Shown one piece after another: positions 1 through 7,751 of a stretch of DNA of 7,770 nt. The DNA comes from Prevotella sp. Lineage in GTDB: Bacteria; Bacteroidota; Bacteroidia; Bacteroidales; Bacteroidaceae. Each line of letters opens with the position of its first letter. The stretch's first letter is position 1. The position numbers and the translations under genes are program-made. The notes below the pieces were generated by a model that ran no database searches, had not been told where the DNA came from, and saw nothing but the letters and a program-made list of their open reading frames with translations. Location of the stretch: contig JAJQAR010000293.1 of the NCBI GenBank assembly GCA_021203705.1, positions 1 to 7,770 on the forward strand, given 5' to 3'.

Positions 1-1596
1 TGTGATTTTGAAATATACGTCGCATACATCTTCCTCAAGATTCTTGTCAGCATTAATTTCTTTTCCGTCATCACCGATGCGCCATAGAGAAATCTGTTTG
101 TTGCCATCTTCATTCCTGTTGAGAGAAATGAAATACTGGTGCGTCTCATCCTTGAAGAGAAGCAAACCGGCAGCCTCGTTCTCATCAGAAGGATTAAAGA
201 CCATGCGAGTGGAGCACTCAAATTTATGGTGTTGGAGACGGCGGCAAACGAAGGCAGGTGTATCCATTTCAGAAGAAACAATATCGCTGGAACGCAGAGC
301 TAACCAGCCTGGTCTTTCGGTGAGTGAATAGAGGTCAGTTGCAGGACCGCGCAACGTCATCCATTCAAGCCCCAATGAGTTCTCGTCAAAGTTGTCTGTT
401 GTCTCGAAGTTGCCGAAAGTAACATTGTCATCACGGGTAACACCATCACGTTTCACAACTAAAGGAACCAATTCATCACCTTGAGTAAGATAAGGGAAAC
501 CATCATCACTCCAATTGACAGGAAGCATGAACGTCTCACGTCCCAAGTTCTCAAAGTCGTTGTCGATAGGTCGGCAAGCGAGGAATACAGCCCACCAGTT
601 GCCGTCCTGTGCCTGAACAAGGTCAGCATGCCCGGCACAGGTAACGGCATTGTCATGCTTGGAAAGATGTCTTTGAGTGAGTATAGGGTTGTTTTCCCAA
701 GCAGTGAAAGGACCCCACGGAGAGTCAGACCTGAATATTACTTCAGAGTGTCTGTCGCCCGTGCCGCCTTCAGCAGACATAAGGAAATACTTATCATTTA
801 TCTTATACATGTGAGGACCTTCAATCCAGATAGGATTAGTCTCAGGGTGTGTACCCTTGTTCACCAATACTTTCTCCTCACCTATTATCTTGTCGTGCTC
901 AACGTCGAACTCGAAAACACGGATGCTACGGTGTCCGTCGTACTCTGGTTTGTTGTCAGGCGCATCAGCATTATGAACAATGTACGCATGACCGTCCTCA
1001 TCGAAGAAGAAAGAAGGGTCGATGCCGTCAATCTCCGGCAGCATGATAGGTTCAGACCAAGAGCCGAACGGGTCTTTTGTCTTGACGAAGAAATTGCCAG
1101 CCCCCACATTTGTTGTTATCATATAATATGTCTTGTTGAGAGGGTTGTAGGAAATGGCAGGAGCAAAAACACCACCACTGACATTCTGACCATGCATTTT
1201 CTCCAACTGTGAGCTACGGTCGAGCACATAACCAATCTGTTTCCAGTTGACTAAATCACGGCTGTGAAAAATAGGCACGCCAGGATAATATACAAATGTG
1301 GAGGTAACGAGGAAATAGTCGCCTTCACCGTTAGTGCAGATACTTGGGTCGGAGAACCAGCCAGGTAGTATAGGGTTATAGAAAGAACTTTTATCAGTTA
1401 AAGGGTTTGAGTTATAGAAATCGTCGTTACCTTTATAAGAAAAGAAGTCGAATAAGGCGACATTGCTTATAGCACTTGTTGCAGAACTATTCACCGACTT
1501 GTTTTTTGTTGCGTTGGATGCGTCAACCGTGTTGCTTGCCGTGAAAGCGAGTAAGCAAGAGGCGATGCAGACGAATATGTGACTTTTATAATTCAT
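1..1596 (-). CDS. Secreted GH43 glycosidase (subfamily 10-like), beta-xylosidase or alpha-L-arabinofuranosidase, 3' end cut by window edge
   Basis: I translated this frame codon by codon from the ATG at 1596 to the left edge: 532 residues with no stop or frameshift. Residues 1-26 look like a signal peptide with a short hydrophobic core; an IASC lipobox-like string at 11-14 makes a lipoprotein possible but less likely. Residues 27-70 are a Ser/Asn/Thr-rich linker. The GH43 five-bladed propeller begins near residue 73 (NPILPGWFSDPS). The expected catalytic triad is visible: base D83 in SDPS, pKa-modulating D193 in IDPSFFFDEDG, and acid E259 in WIEGPH. From about residue 420 the sequence resembles the C-terminal concanavalin-like module of GH43 xylosidases (GH43_C2/CBM91 type), including LTERPGWLALR. 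Some tens of residues are probably missing beyond the edge. Family knowledge predicts release of xylose or arabinose from xylo-oligosaccharides in the periplasm or at the cell surface. Family is firm; subfamily and exact substrate are inferred from memory of related sequences. Confidence 0.93.
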   Translation of the reverse strand, partial: MNYKSHIFVCIASCLLAFTASNTVDASNATKNKSVNSSATSAISNVALFDFFSYKGNDDFYNSNPLTDKSSFYNPILPGWFSDPSICTNGEGDYFLVTSTFVYYPGVPIFHSRDLVNWKQIGYVLDRSSQLEKMHGQNVSGGVFAPAISYNPLNKTYYMITTNVGAGNFFVKTKDPFGSWSEPIMLPEIDGIDPSFFFDEDGHAYIVHNADAPDNKPEYDGHRSIRVFEFDVEHDKIIGEEKVLVNKGTHPETNPIWIEGPHMYKINDKYFLMSAEGGTGDRHSEVIFRSDSPWGPFTAWENNPILTQRHLSKHDNAVTCAGHADLVQAQDGNWWAVFLACRPIDNDFENLGRETFMLPVNWSDDGFPYLTQGDELVPLVVKRDGVTRDDNVTFGNFETTDNFDENSLGLEWMTLRGPATDLYSLTERPGWLALRSSDIVSSEMDTPAFVCRRLQHHKFECSTRMVFNPSDENEAAGLLLFKDETHQYFISLNRNEDGNKQISLWRIGDDGKEINADKNLEEDVCDVYFKIT

Positions 1597-1641
1597 GTTT
1601 ATTAGTTTTTCAGTTATCGTTATTAAAAATTTAATTTTCTG

Positions 1642-1673
1642 CAAATTTATTGATGATTGTTTTTCATTGCAAA
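1642..1673 (-). promoter_or_regulatory. Bacteroidota-type promoter of the subfamily 10-like GH43 gene
   Basis: On the minus strand TTTG (1673-1670) is followed after 20 bp by TAAATTTG (1649-1642), matching the -33 TTTG and -7 TAnnTTTG elements of the main sigma factor of Bacteroidota with typical spacing. Transcription would start near 1636, giving an A-rich leader of about 40 nt. No Shine-Dalgarno sequence precedes the ATG, which is normal for the phylum. The start site is predicted only. Confidence 0.7.
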
Positions 1674-1679
1674 TAATTA

Positions 1680-1750
1680 TGTAATAGCAATTTTATCGTA
1701 TGTTACATTTTTCCATTCTGTTGTTACAAATATTTTGGCGCATGTTACAT
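1680..1750 (-). promoter_or_regulatory. Array of four 21-bp-phased half-sites, probable HTCS operator
   Basis: Read on the minus strand, ATGTAACA (1750-1743), TTGTAACA (1729-1722) and ATGTAACA (1708-1701) are direct repeats with starts exactly 21 bp apart. A fourth, weaker copy, CTATTACA (1687-1680), continues the same phase and ends 30 bp before the -7 element. Direct half-sites two helical turns apart fit AraC-family binding, and the nearby HTCS has an AraC-type output domain. The repeats and spacing are seen directly; binding by this regulator is inferred. The fourth copy is the least certain. Confidence 0.65.
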
Positions 1751-1791
1751 AAAATGCCTTATCTAATTGATAATCAGATGAATTACAGTTA

Positions 1792-1799
1792 TGTTACAC
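1792..1799 (-). promoter_or_regulatory. Outlying half-site GTGTAACA
   Basis: A seven-of-eight match to ATGTAACA lies 49 bp upstream of the phased array, in the same orientation. It is about 160 bp from the predicted transcription start and not a multiple of 21 bp from the others. It could be an auxiliary site that needs DNA bending, or a chance match in AT-rich DNA. Confidence 0.35.
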
Positions 1800-1801
1800 A
1801 T

Positions 1802-1833
1802 GAAAATTTTTATGCGGAAGCAAAGAAATTTTC
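1802..1833 (-). repeat. Perfect 8-bp inverted repeat with 16-bp loop downstream of the GH43 pseudogene
   Basis: GAAAATTT (1802-1809) and AAATTTTC (1826-1833) are exact reverse complements, about 30 bp past the TAA that ends the subfamily 12-like gene. The stem is almost all A/T and no clean U-tract follows, so a terminator is doubtful. It may be incidental in this AT-rich gap. Confidence 0.25.
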
Positions 1834-1864
1834 GTTAAAAACAGATTTAAGGAAATTATAGGGA

Positions 1865-3466
1865 TTAATGTTGCTCGTAGTGAAAATAGTCAATATCCAC
1901 ATAGCCACCCAATTTACGTGTGGCATAGTTGAACAAGGCAAATTTACTGCCCATAAACATACGCTTATAGTCGAAAGTCATTTTCACAGGTTCACCGACA
2001 GTCTTCCATTCCTTGCCGTCAACACAATAAGCAAAGTGAGCATAATCATGATTAAAGTCACCATCAATACGCAGCCAGAGCAAGTTATCTTGCATGACAG
2101 TCTCCGACTCCTCATCATTCAGAAGGATACGGGCCTGTTCATCAATTTTCACCGAAGATATGGAATGTTGCGGTTCTTTGAAATGACTGAACTGGGCACT
2201 CATAACGAGATACAGTTTGCCCTTGTTTTTCTCGATAGTAAGTACCCCGCTGTCGCCATTGAAAGCCGCAAAACCGGCACGGTCACCGTCAATCATGTGT
2301 TCAACAGACAGGCAGACAGTACCGCGACATTCAGGACCCGTCATACGCTGAGTGATAGTATTGGGAGCGAGGAACAGGTTATCCACGATGCGGCAAGTTT
2401 TCAGACGCAGAAAACCAGGACGCTCGGTAAGGGTCCATGCACTGTCAACAGGGTTGTGGTTCCATTGCCAATAAAGGGAGAGGTCAGGAGTGGAGAACTC
2501 ATCAGAGCCACAGATACCATCGAGAGACATATAGGGTAGGGAAGTGTCGTTAGGAATTTTACCATTCTCATCCCCTAACATGGGCCAGCCGTCAATCCAC
2601 GTGCAAGGCATGAGGCACGGCACACGGCCGACACCACCACGGTCCTGGAAAATCAAGCCTTACCACTCACCGTTCTTGCCGTCAACGATACAGCCCTGCC
2701 CGGCACCGCCATAGCCCTCGAACTCCGTTTCCAAGATTACACGTTTCTCGTAAGGACCGGTGATATTGTCGGCACGGTAGCAAACCTCACGGCGCAAACG
2801 TCCTTTAATGCTCCAGTCCATGGAAATCATCAGCAAGTAATACTTGCCATCGTGTTTTATTACCGAACTGCCCTCAAGGAGCCCCTGCTCATCAGCATCA
2901 CGCTCAAAGAGCTGACATTCCACGCCACCCTCTTTTCTATCCGTCAAGTCAGCGTTCAGTTCCGTAAGCATACCAGACTCATGGAAGATATACACCCTTC
3001 CGTCATCATCGAAGAACAACGAGCCATCATGGAAGTGAGGCGGACGACTAAGTAATGTCCATGGTCCGGCAGCATCAGTCGCAGTATAGATAAAACCACG
3101 ATAAGGCGCACCGTTGGCAGTGAACCATAAATAGAACTTGCCATTGTGATAACGGATGGAAGAAGCCCATTGCCCCTGTCCGTAAGCCGTGCCATTCAAC
3201 AAATCATATCGAGGGCCATCGTCAATACGAGGGAACACGTAAGAAATAGTTTCCCAATGCATCATGTCGGTGGAGCGCATGATAGGAGCACCAGGCATGA
3301 GGTGCATTGTGGTTGAGACCATATAGAAGTAATCCCCCACACGGCAGACACACATATCAGGAACATCAGCGTAAATTATCGGGTTACGATATTGAGCCAC
3401 CGTATATGAAGGGAAGCAGCAAGCAACCAACACGAGCAGCAGGAATTTTGCAAATATCTTTCTCAT
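1865..3466 (-). pseudogene. Secreted GH43 glycosidase (subfamily 12-like) interrupted by one in-frame TAA
   Basis: From the ATG at 3466 the frame runs 268 codons to a TAA at 2662-2660, then continues in the same frame for 264 codons to a TAA at 1867-1865. The total of 533 codons is a normal length for a GH43 enzyme with a C-terminal module. Residues 1-24 form a signal peptide (an LVAC lipobox at 13-16 is an alternative). NPIIYADVPDM at 28-38 holds the probable base D37, HDGSLFFDDDG holds the pKa modulator D147, and LLEGSS holds the acid E198. After the stop, IFQDRGGVGRVP and DGWPMLG complete the last propeller blade. About 200 residues of concanavalin-like C-terminal module (GH43_C2/CBM91 type) follow. 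In relatives I recall, the interrupted site reads Trp-Tyr, so one substitution (TAT or TAC to TAA) explains it. A truncated product would lack the propeller closure and is unlikely to fold. A consensus error or a strain-specific mutation is also possible. Family knowledge suggests alpha-L-arabinofuranosidase or beta-xylosidase activity for an intact version. Confidence 0.88.
2660..2662 (-). other. Premature TAA codon (codon 269) in the GH43 gene
   Basis: Minus-strand codons here read GGT GAG TGG TAA GGC TTG ATT, that is G-E-W-stop-G-L-I. The frame is the same on both sides, so this is a substitution rather than an indel. TAA also ends this gene at 1867-1865, so it is an ordinary stop in this genome. 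Confidence 0.9.
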
Positions 3467-3542
3467 AATATTTTATTATTTAGTATTTATCAATGCCAGA
3501 TAGACTGTTATGGAGTAGATGTCAACCACAATCAATCGACAG

Positions 3543-3550
3543 CAAAGATA
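3543..3550 (-). promoter_or_regulatory. -7 element of the subfamily 12-like GH43 promoter
   Basis: TATCTTTG on the minus strand (3550-3543) fits TAnnTTTG. At the position where the downstream GH43 promoter has its TTTG -33 box, this one has TTTT (3574-3571), so the -33 is weak, as expected for an activator-dependent promoter. The predicted start is near 3537 and the leader about 70 nt. No Shine-Dalgarno sequence precedes the ATG at 3466. Confidence 0.6.
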
Positions 3551-3580
3551 AACAGAGTGGAAAGAACAGTAAAATAAAAG

Positions 3581-3609
3581 TGTAACATGTTTTTTCTATC
3601 ACGTTACAA
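3581..3609 (-). promoter_or_regulatory. Two-half-site probable HTCS operator of the subfamily 12-like GH43 gene
   Basis: Minus-strand TTGTAACG (3609-3602) and ATGTTACA (3588-3581) are direct repeats with starts 21 bp apart, each close to the ATGTAACA motif upstream of the other GH43 gene. The proximal copy ends exactly 30 bp before TATCTTTG, the same distance as in the other promoter. The same bases can also be read as an inverted repeat TGTAAC-16-GTTACA. The shared 21-bp spacing favours the direct-repeat reading. Confidence 0.6.
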
Positions 3610-3643
3610 AATGAGCCAGTCAGAATATGACGAGAAGTTATTG

Positions 3644-6600
3644 TCATGAGGGTTGGTCATTTTCCTTGTTAGAATGTTGTTCGCGATATTCAGAAGGAGA
3701 CATGCCATAGAGAGCCTTGAAAGAGGATGAGAATGTACTGAGGTTTGAGTAGCCCACCAATTCCGCCACCTCCGAGATAGAGTGACGTTTCTCGGCTAAA
3801 AGTGTTGCCGCTTGTTTCATCCTCACATTGCTTAGGAAATTTCTTGTAGTCTGGTTTGTCAATTCTTTAAGTTTTCGGTGCAGATGAACACGGCTTATAC
3901 CTATTTCAGAAGCAATCATCTCGACAGTGAGGTCAGGGTCACTGATATGAGCGTTGACCACTTTCATTATGCGCTCCATAAGGCGGTCATCAGGACTTTG
4001 GGCTTCTATCTTCTCCAGTTTTTCCGCACCCGACTGTTGTCCGCCACTATAGATATTGCGGAGCTGTTCACGTGAGCGCAGAAGATTTTTCATTGTATGT
4101 CGCAACACCTCAATATTAAACGGTTTAGTGATGTAAGCGTCAGCACCGATGTCGAGTCCCTCGATATTGTCCTCTTCGCTTACCTTGGCAGTAAGCAGAA
4201 CCACAGGGATATGGTTAAGATGGACATTCTGTTTGATTTTGCGGCATAGGGTAAGGCCGTCCATTTCAGGCATCATCACATCACTGATAATCAAGTCAGG
4301 CTCACGCTGGAAAATCTGTTCCAAAGCCTTTTTGCCGTTGGCACTCACCTCGATACGATATTTATCAGAGAGCTCCTGACGCAGGTAATTACGGATTTCC
4401 TCATCGTCCTCTACTATGAGAACACGTTGTTTGGAACGGTTGTTTTCAGAAGAATCGTCAGTTTCAGGATAGAGAACATCAATAGCAGTATGAGCAGTTT
4501 TCTGTGTAGAGGAAGCATCCCCTTTCACAATTTCATCCTCAGATAGATGAGCGTTGCCCAAAGGCAAGCGGACTACAAAGCGTGAGCCATTTTCCCCATC
4601 AGTACGGTTTTCAGCGAATATGGTGCCATGATGTAGCAGAACAAGAGAGCGTGTCAGGTGCAGACCGACACCAGTCCCCTTATAGTTAAGGTTGTTCCTT
4701 GTTTGGTAGAAGCGGTCGAAGATACGTTCAAGTTCTGAAGTGTCGATGCCGATACCACTGTCAGTAACCGAAATCTCGGCAGTGTGGGATAGAGGACCGT
4801 CAACTTTAGGATTGTTCTTTACCTGCAAGTCTATTTGTATCGAGCCACCGGCAGGAGTAAATTTAAAAGCATTAGATAGAATATTTAGGATAATCTTGTC
4901 GAAGTTGTCAGGGTCAATCCAAAGCGGCAAAGAGTCGATACCGTCATGCAAGAAAGAGAATTTGATTTTCTTACGTTTTGCCACGTCAGCGAAAGTGTCG
5001 TAAAGATCATCAATCAGTTCGATGATATTCTCCTCCATGAAGTGCAGGTGCATCTGTCCCTTGTCAATCTTACGGATATCCATCAACTGGTTGATCAAGT
5101 TTAATATACGGTTGGCATTGCGATATATAGTGCGATAGAGGCGTTGCCGTTTTTCATCCGCATCATGTTTTATCAATTCCCGTAGCGGACTGATAATGAG
5201 CGTCATAGGTGTGCGTATTTCATGTGAGATATTGATGAAAAGTTGCAGCTTCGCCTCGCCGAGCTGTTCTGCACGCATTAAACGTTCACGCTCCTTCCGT
5301 GCGAGATAGCGCAGGCGCACCTGATGAGCAATAATAAGAGCGATGATAATAACTGCTATGATATATAAGACCCATGCCCACCAGGAATTCCACCACGGTT
5401 GGGCGATATGGATAGTAACCATTTTAGTATCTGACACATACAATCCATCTTTAGCCCTCAGACGGAAATGATACGTGCCAGGAGACAGGTTACCGAAAGT
5501 AACGCGTTTAATGCCATGTTGGAGACTTATCCAATGATTATCGTTCATTGAATACTCATAGATGATACGGTCGGTGTTGTCAAGTTCCACAGTAGAAAAT
5601 TCGATTGTGAAAGCATTGTCAGAGTGAGACAGGTAGAAATTGTCAGCTTCGAAAACAGGACAATCGACAATCTCCCTGTTGCCCGATTTCATGCCCTTTC
5701 TAACAGGTTTGCCGAACAGATAGAAATCTGTTATCCTAACATGCCATTTCCTGTTGGCAACGGTTATTTCCTTAGGGTTGAAGAACGTGACACCATTGAT
5801 ACCGCCAAACCAGAGCATACCCTGTTTGTCACGCCACGATGAATTTTTGCTAAACTCATTGCCCTGCAAACCGTCGCCCACATAGTAGTTGGTAAACTTG
5901 CCGGTAGCAGGTTGGAAGCAAGAAATACCACTGCTGGTGCTTATCCACAGATAACCGTCGTTGCCACCTTGTATGGCATACACGAAATCGTTGCACAGAC
6001 CATCGTCAGTGGTATATCTTTGAATAGAATCAGTTTTAGTGTCCCATTCAAGGAGACCTTCCGAAGAACCAGCCCAGATATGACCGTCGGAATGCTCATA
6101 TATAGAATAGACGATAGATTCCTGTAAAACATATTGAGGTTTAGGAACTTTATTGTTCAAGTCAATGCGGCACATACCACTGTAAGTACCAACAAATAAC
6201 GAGTTCTTTTTAGGAGAATAATAAAGGCAGTCAATCCAGTTGTTTTCTTCAGGGAATCGGGAGATCTGCTTGGTGTTAAGGTCGTAGCAGAACAGACCAG
6301 CCCCCATGGTAGCAATCCATACACGTTTGTTGTTATCCTCCGCAAAGGCATAAACATTTCGGGCTTTTTTGCCGTTGCTATCCAAAATGTCATCGATGTA
6401 AGTACACTTGCCAGTAGTAGGGTCGAGCCAAGCCGCCCCATCGGAGTAAGAACCAAGCCAGATATTATGTTCAGAATCCTCAAAGACAGACATAATGATA
6501 GAGGGAGCGGAGTTAGGACTTGTGTGAGTGTAGTGAGCCTGCCTGTTGCCCTTGTTATCGATTATATAAATGCCGTCGTTGTCAGTGCCGACGTATGTAG

Positions 6601-7711
6601 TACCCTTGTCATCGCGATAAAGAGCAGTGACGCAATAGTCGCCAATGATATTTTTGAGAGCCGATTTGCTGCCCCAATATTTGAAGCCATTGCGTTGAGG
6701 CGGGAGCATAAGAACGCCTTTCTGGTAAATGCCGAGCCAGTAGTTGCCAGTATTGTCACGGCAGATAGCATGCACTTTGGAGTTGTTTGTGGCGAAATTA
6801 TTCTCCTCGAAAACATAGTCAGACAGTTGGTGTGTCTTAATGTTGAAAATTTTCAGGCCGTTACCGTCAGTTCCTATATATATTAAAGTGTCGATAGGGT
6901 AGATAGCACTCACGGAAAAATTCTGTCGTTTATCGACGGAAATAGGGAAGAACTTGCTTTGTTTTCTGTCGAAGAAAAACATGCCATTATGGAGGCTGCC
7001 AGCAAAGATGTTACCGACCTTATCCTGGCGGAGAAAGGGGAAGAATGGCAAGTCCTTGGAGATAGGAAAATGCTTTACTTTTCCGTTTGTGCTTAGCATA
7101 TAAACCCCATCACCCTCCTTAGTTATCCACACATTATCATCACGGTCAACTAAGATGTTTTCGACAAATTCAGTAGGAATAGGTATATTCAATTTTTCAA
7201 AGAACAGACCATCTTTTGTGATGTCTAAACGGCACACCGTATTTCCAGACACCCACAGTTCACCGTTTTTGCGTTGAGCGATTCCCGTGATATTATTTTC
7301 ATAATCACCACTATCCCTAAACTTGGCAGGAGGGGAGAAATTATCTGCGGCAGGGTCATAAAGTTGGATACCTTTGTAAGTTCCGACGAAGAAGTGCCCA
7401 TCCTTGTCCTCAAACAAGACACGTACATAGTTGTGAGCGAGGGAGTGCTCATCATCGGGATAATTTCTATAAACGGTGAGTTTTACGCCGTCATAGCGGT
7501 TGAGGCCATCTTCAGTGGCAATCCAGATTATACCATTATGGTCGCAGTAAATGTTATAGATAAGACTGCTTGACAGACCTTGGTCTGCTGTGAAATAGCG
7601 AGCCGACTGGCAGAAAGCAGGATGGGTAAAAAAGAGCGACAAAAGTAAGGCAATATACCTATAATATATTGCAACGTGCCATCTTATAAATATGTCTCTT
7701 TTATCTATCAC
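3644..7711 (-). CDS. Hybrid two-component system regulator (HTCS): periplasmic propeller sensor, histidine kinase, receiver and AraC-type DNA-binding domain
   Basis: The 1355-residue protein is intact. It starts with GTG at 7711, the first usable start after an in-frame TGA at 7717-7715. A signal peptide or membrane anchor covers about residues 10-35. Residues 40-650 contain 14 visible propeller-blade motifs of the form W-x-G/A-T-x-x-G-hydrophobic, for example at 63-75, 277-290 and 633-645. This equals two seven-bladed reg_prop propellers. A Y_Y_Y domain follows (700-768), then a Trp-rich transmembrane helix (777-797). The kinase has the phospho-accepting H830 in ISHEIRTP, the N box at 943-952, DSGIGI at 984-989 and GTGVGL at 1012-1017. 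The receiver has acidic residues 1101-1103, phospho-acceptor D1144, T1174 and K1196. The AraC-type helix-turn-helix pair spans about 1245-1345. Family knowledge: such proteins sense an oligosaccharide in the periplasm and activate adjacent polysaccharide-utilisation genes. The neighbouring GH43 genes suggest a xylan or arabinoxylan ligand, which is inference. All key signalling residues are present. Confidence 0.97.
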   Translation of the reverse strand: MIDKRDIFIRWHVAIYYRYIALLLSLFFTHPAFCQSARYFTADQGLSSSLIYNIYCDHNGIIWIATEDGLNRYDGVKLTVYRNYPDDEHSLAHNYVRVLFEDKDGHFFVGTYKGIQLYDPAADNFSPPAKFRDSGDYENNITGIAQRKNGELWVSGNTVCRLDITKDGLFFEKLNIPIPTEFVENILVDRDDNVWITKEGDGVYMLSTNGKVKHFPISKDLPFFPFLRQDKVGNIFAGSLHNGMFFFDRKQSKFFPISVDKRQNFSVSAIYPIDTLIYIGTDGNGLKIFNIKTHQLSDYVFEENNFATNNSKVHAICRDNTGNYWLGIYQKGVLMLPPQRNGFKYWGSKSALKNIIGDYCVTALYRDDKGTTYVGTDNDGIYIIDNKGNRQAHYTHTSPNSAPSIIMSVFEDSEHNIWLGSYSDGAAWLDPTTGKCTYIDDILDSNGKKARNVYAFAEDNNKRVWIATMGAGLFCYDLNTKQISRFPEENNWIDCLYYSPKKNSLFVGTYSGMCRIDLNNKVPKPQYVLQESIVYSIYEHSDGHIWAGSSEGLLEWDTKTDSIQRYTTDDGLCNDFVYAIQGGNDGYLWISTSSGISCFQPATGKFTNYYVGDGLQGNEFSKNSSWRDKQGMLWFGGINGVTFFNPKEITVANRKWHVRITDFYLFGKPVRKGMKSGNREIVDCPVFEADNFYLSHSDNAFTIEFSTVELDNTDRIIYEYSMNDNHWISLQHGIKRVTFGNLSPGTYHFRLRAKDGLYVSDTKMVTIHIAQPWWNSWWAWVLYIIAVIIIALIIAHQVRLRYLARKERERLMRAEQLGEAKLQLFINISHEIRTPMTLIISPLRELIKHDADEKRQRLYRTIYRNANRILNLINQLMDIRKIDKGQMHLHFMEENIIELIDDLYDTFADVAKRKKIKFSFLHDGIDSLPLWIDPDNFDKIILNILSNAFKFTPAGGSIQIDLQVKNNPKVDGPLSHTAEISVTDSGIGIDTSELERIFDRFYQTRNNLNYKGTGVGLHLTRSLVLLHHGTIFAENRTDGENGSRFVVRLPLGNAHLSEDEIVKGDASSTQKTAHTAIDVLYPETDDSSENNRSKQRVLIVEDDEEIRNYLRQELSDKYRIEVSANGKKALEQIFQREPDLIISDVMMPEMDGLTLCRKIKQNVHLNHIPVVLLTAKVSEEDNIEGLDIGADAYITKPFNIEVLRHTMKNLLRSREQLRNIYSGGQQSGAEKLEKIEAQSPDDRLMERIMKVVNAHISDPDLTVEMIASEIGISRVHLHRKLKELTNQTTRNFLSNVRMKQAATLLAEKRHSISEVAELVGYSNLSTFSSSFKALYGMSPSEYREQHSNKENDQPS

Positions 7712-7751
7712 TTTTCAAGTTGCTTGTCATTCTCCCGTATTCTCTATTTTG

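Noticed and set aside
481..1212. Plus-strand open frame of 243 codons
   Set aside because: It lies wholly antisense to the subfamily 10-like GH43 coding sequence, has no recognisable family, and looks like a codon-usage shadow.
1..1596. Possible frameshift or stop in the left-edge GH43 gene, since no complete open frame is delimited there
   Set aside because: Codon-by-codon translation from 1596 to 1 is fully open; it merely runs off the window edge.
1868..2539. Plus-strand open frame of 223 codons
   Set aside because: It is antisense to the conserved C-terminal half of the interrupted GH43 gene; that minus-strand frame has clear family motifs and this one has none.
1865..2656. Independent gene starting at TTG 2656 just after the internal stop
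   Set aside because: The product would begin in the middle of the last propeller blade, and no separate promoter is visible. The match to GH43 continues seamlessly across the stop, so this is the remnant of one gene.
2660..2662. Stop-codon recoding or programmed readthrough
   Set aside because: TAA also ends this same gene normally, no other internal stops occur in the 4-kb HTCS gene or the visible part of the other GH43 gene, and no stimulatory structure is evident.
3497..3525. TTGACA, 17 bp, TATCTG on the minus strand, resembling an E. coli sigma-70 promoter
   Set aside because: The main sigma factor of Bacteroidota uses TTTG and TAnnTTTG, and a fitting TAnnTTTG lies just upstream at 3550-3543.
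3581..3608. Inverted repeat TGTAAC-16-GTTACA as a palindromic operator
   Set aside because: The other promoter shows only same-direction copies at 21-bp spacing, and these bases fit that pattern too, with one or two mismatches per copy, so direct repeats are the simpler reading.
3627..3647. ATGAC and GTCAT inverted repeat overlapping the HTCS stop codon, possible terminator
   Set aside because: A 5-bp stem with an 11-nt loop and no U-tract is too weak; transcription may read through into the next gene.
6467..6886. Plus-strand open frame of 139 codons, with several smaller ones along 3878-7573
   Set aside because: All lie inside the HTCS gene, whose minus-strand frame has 14 regular propeller motifs and intact kinase domains.
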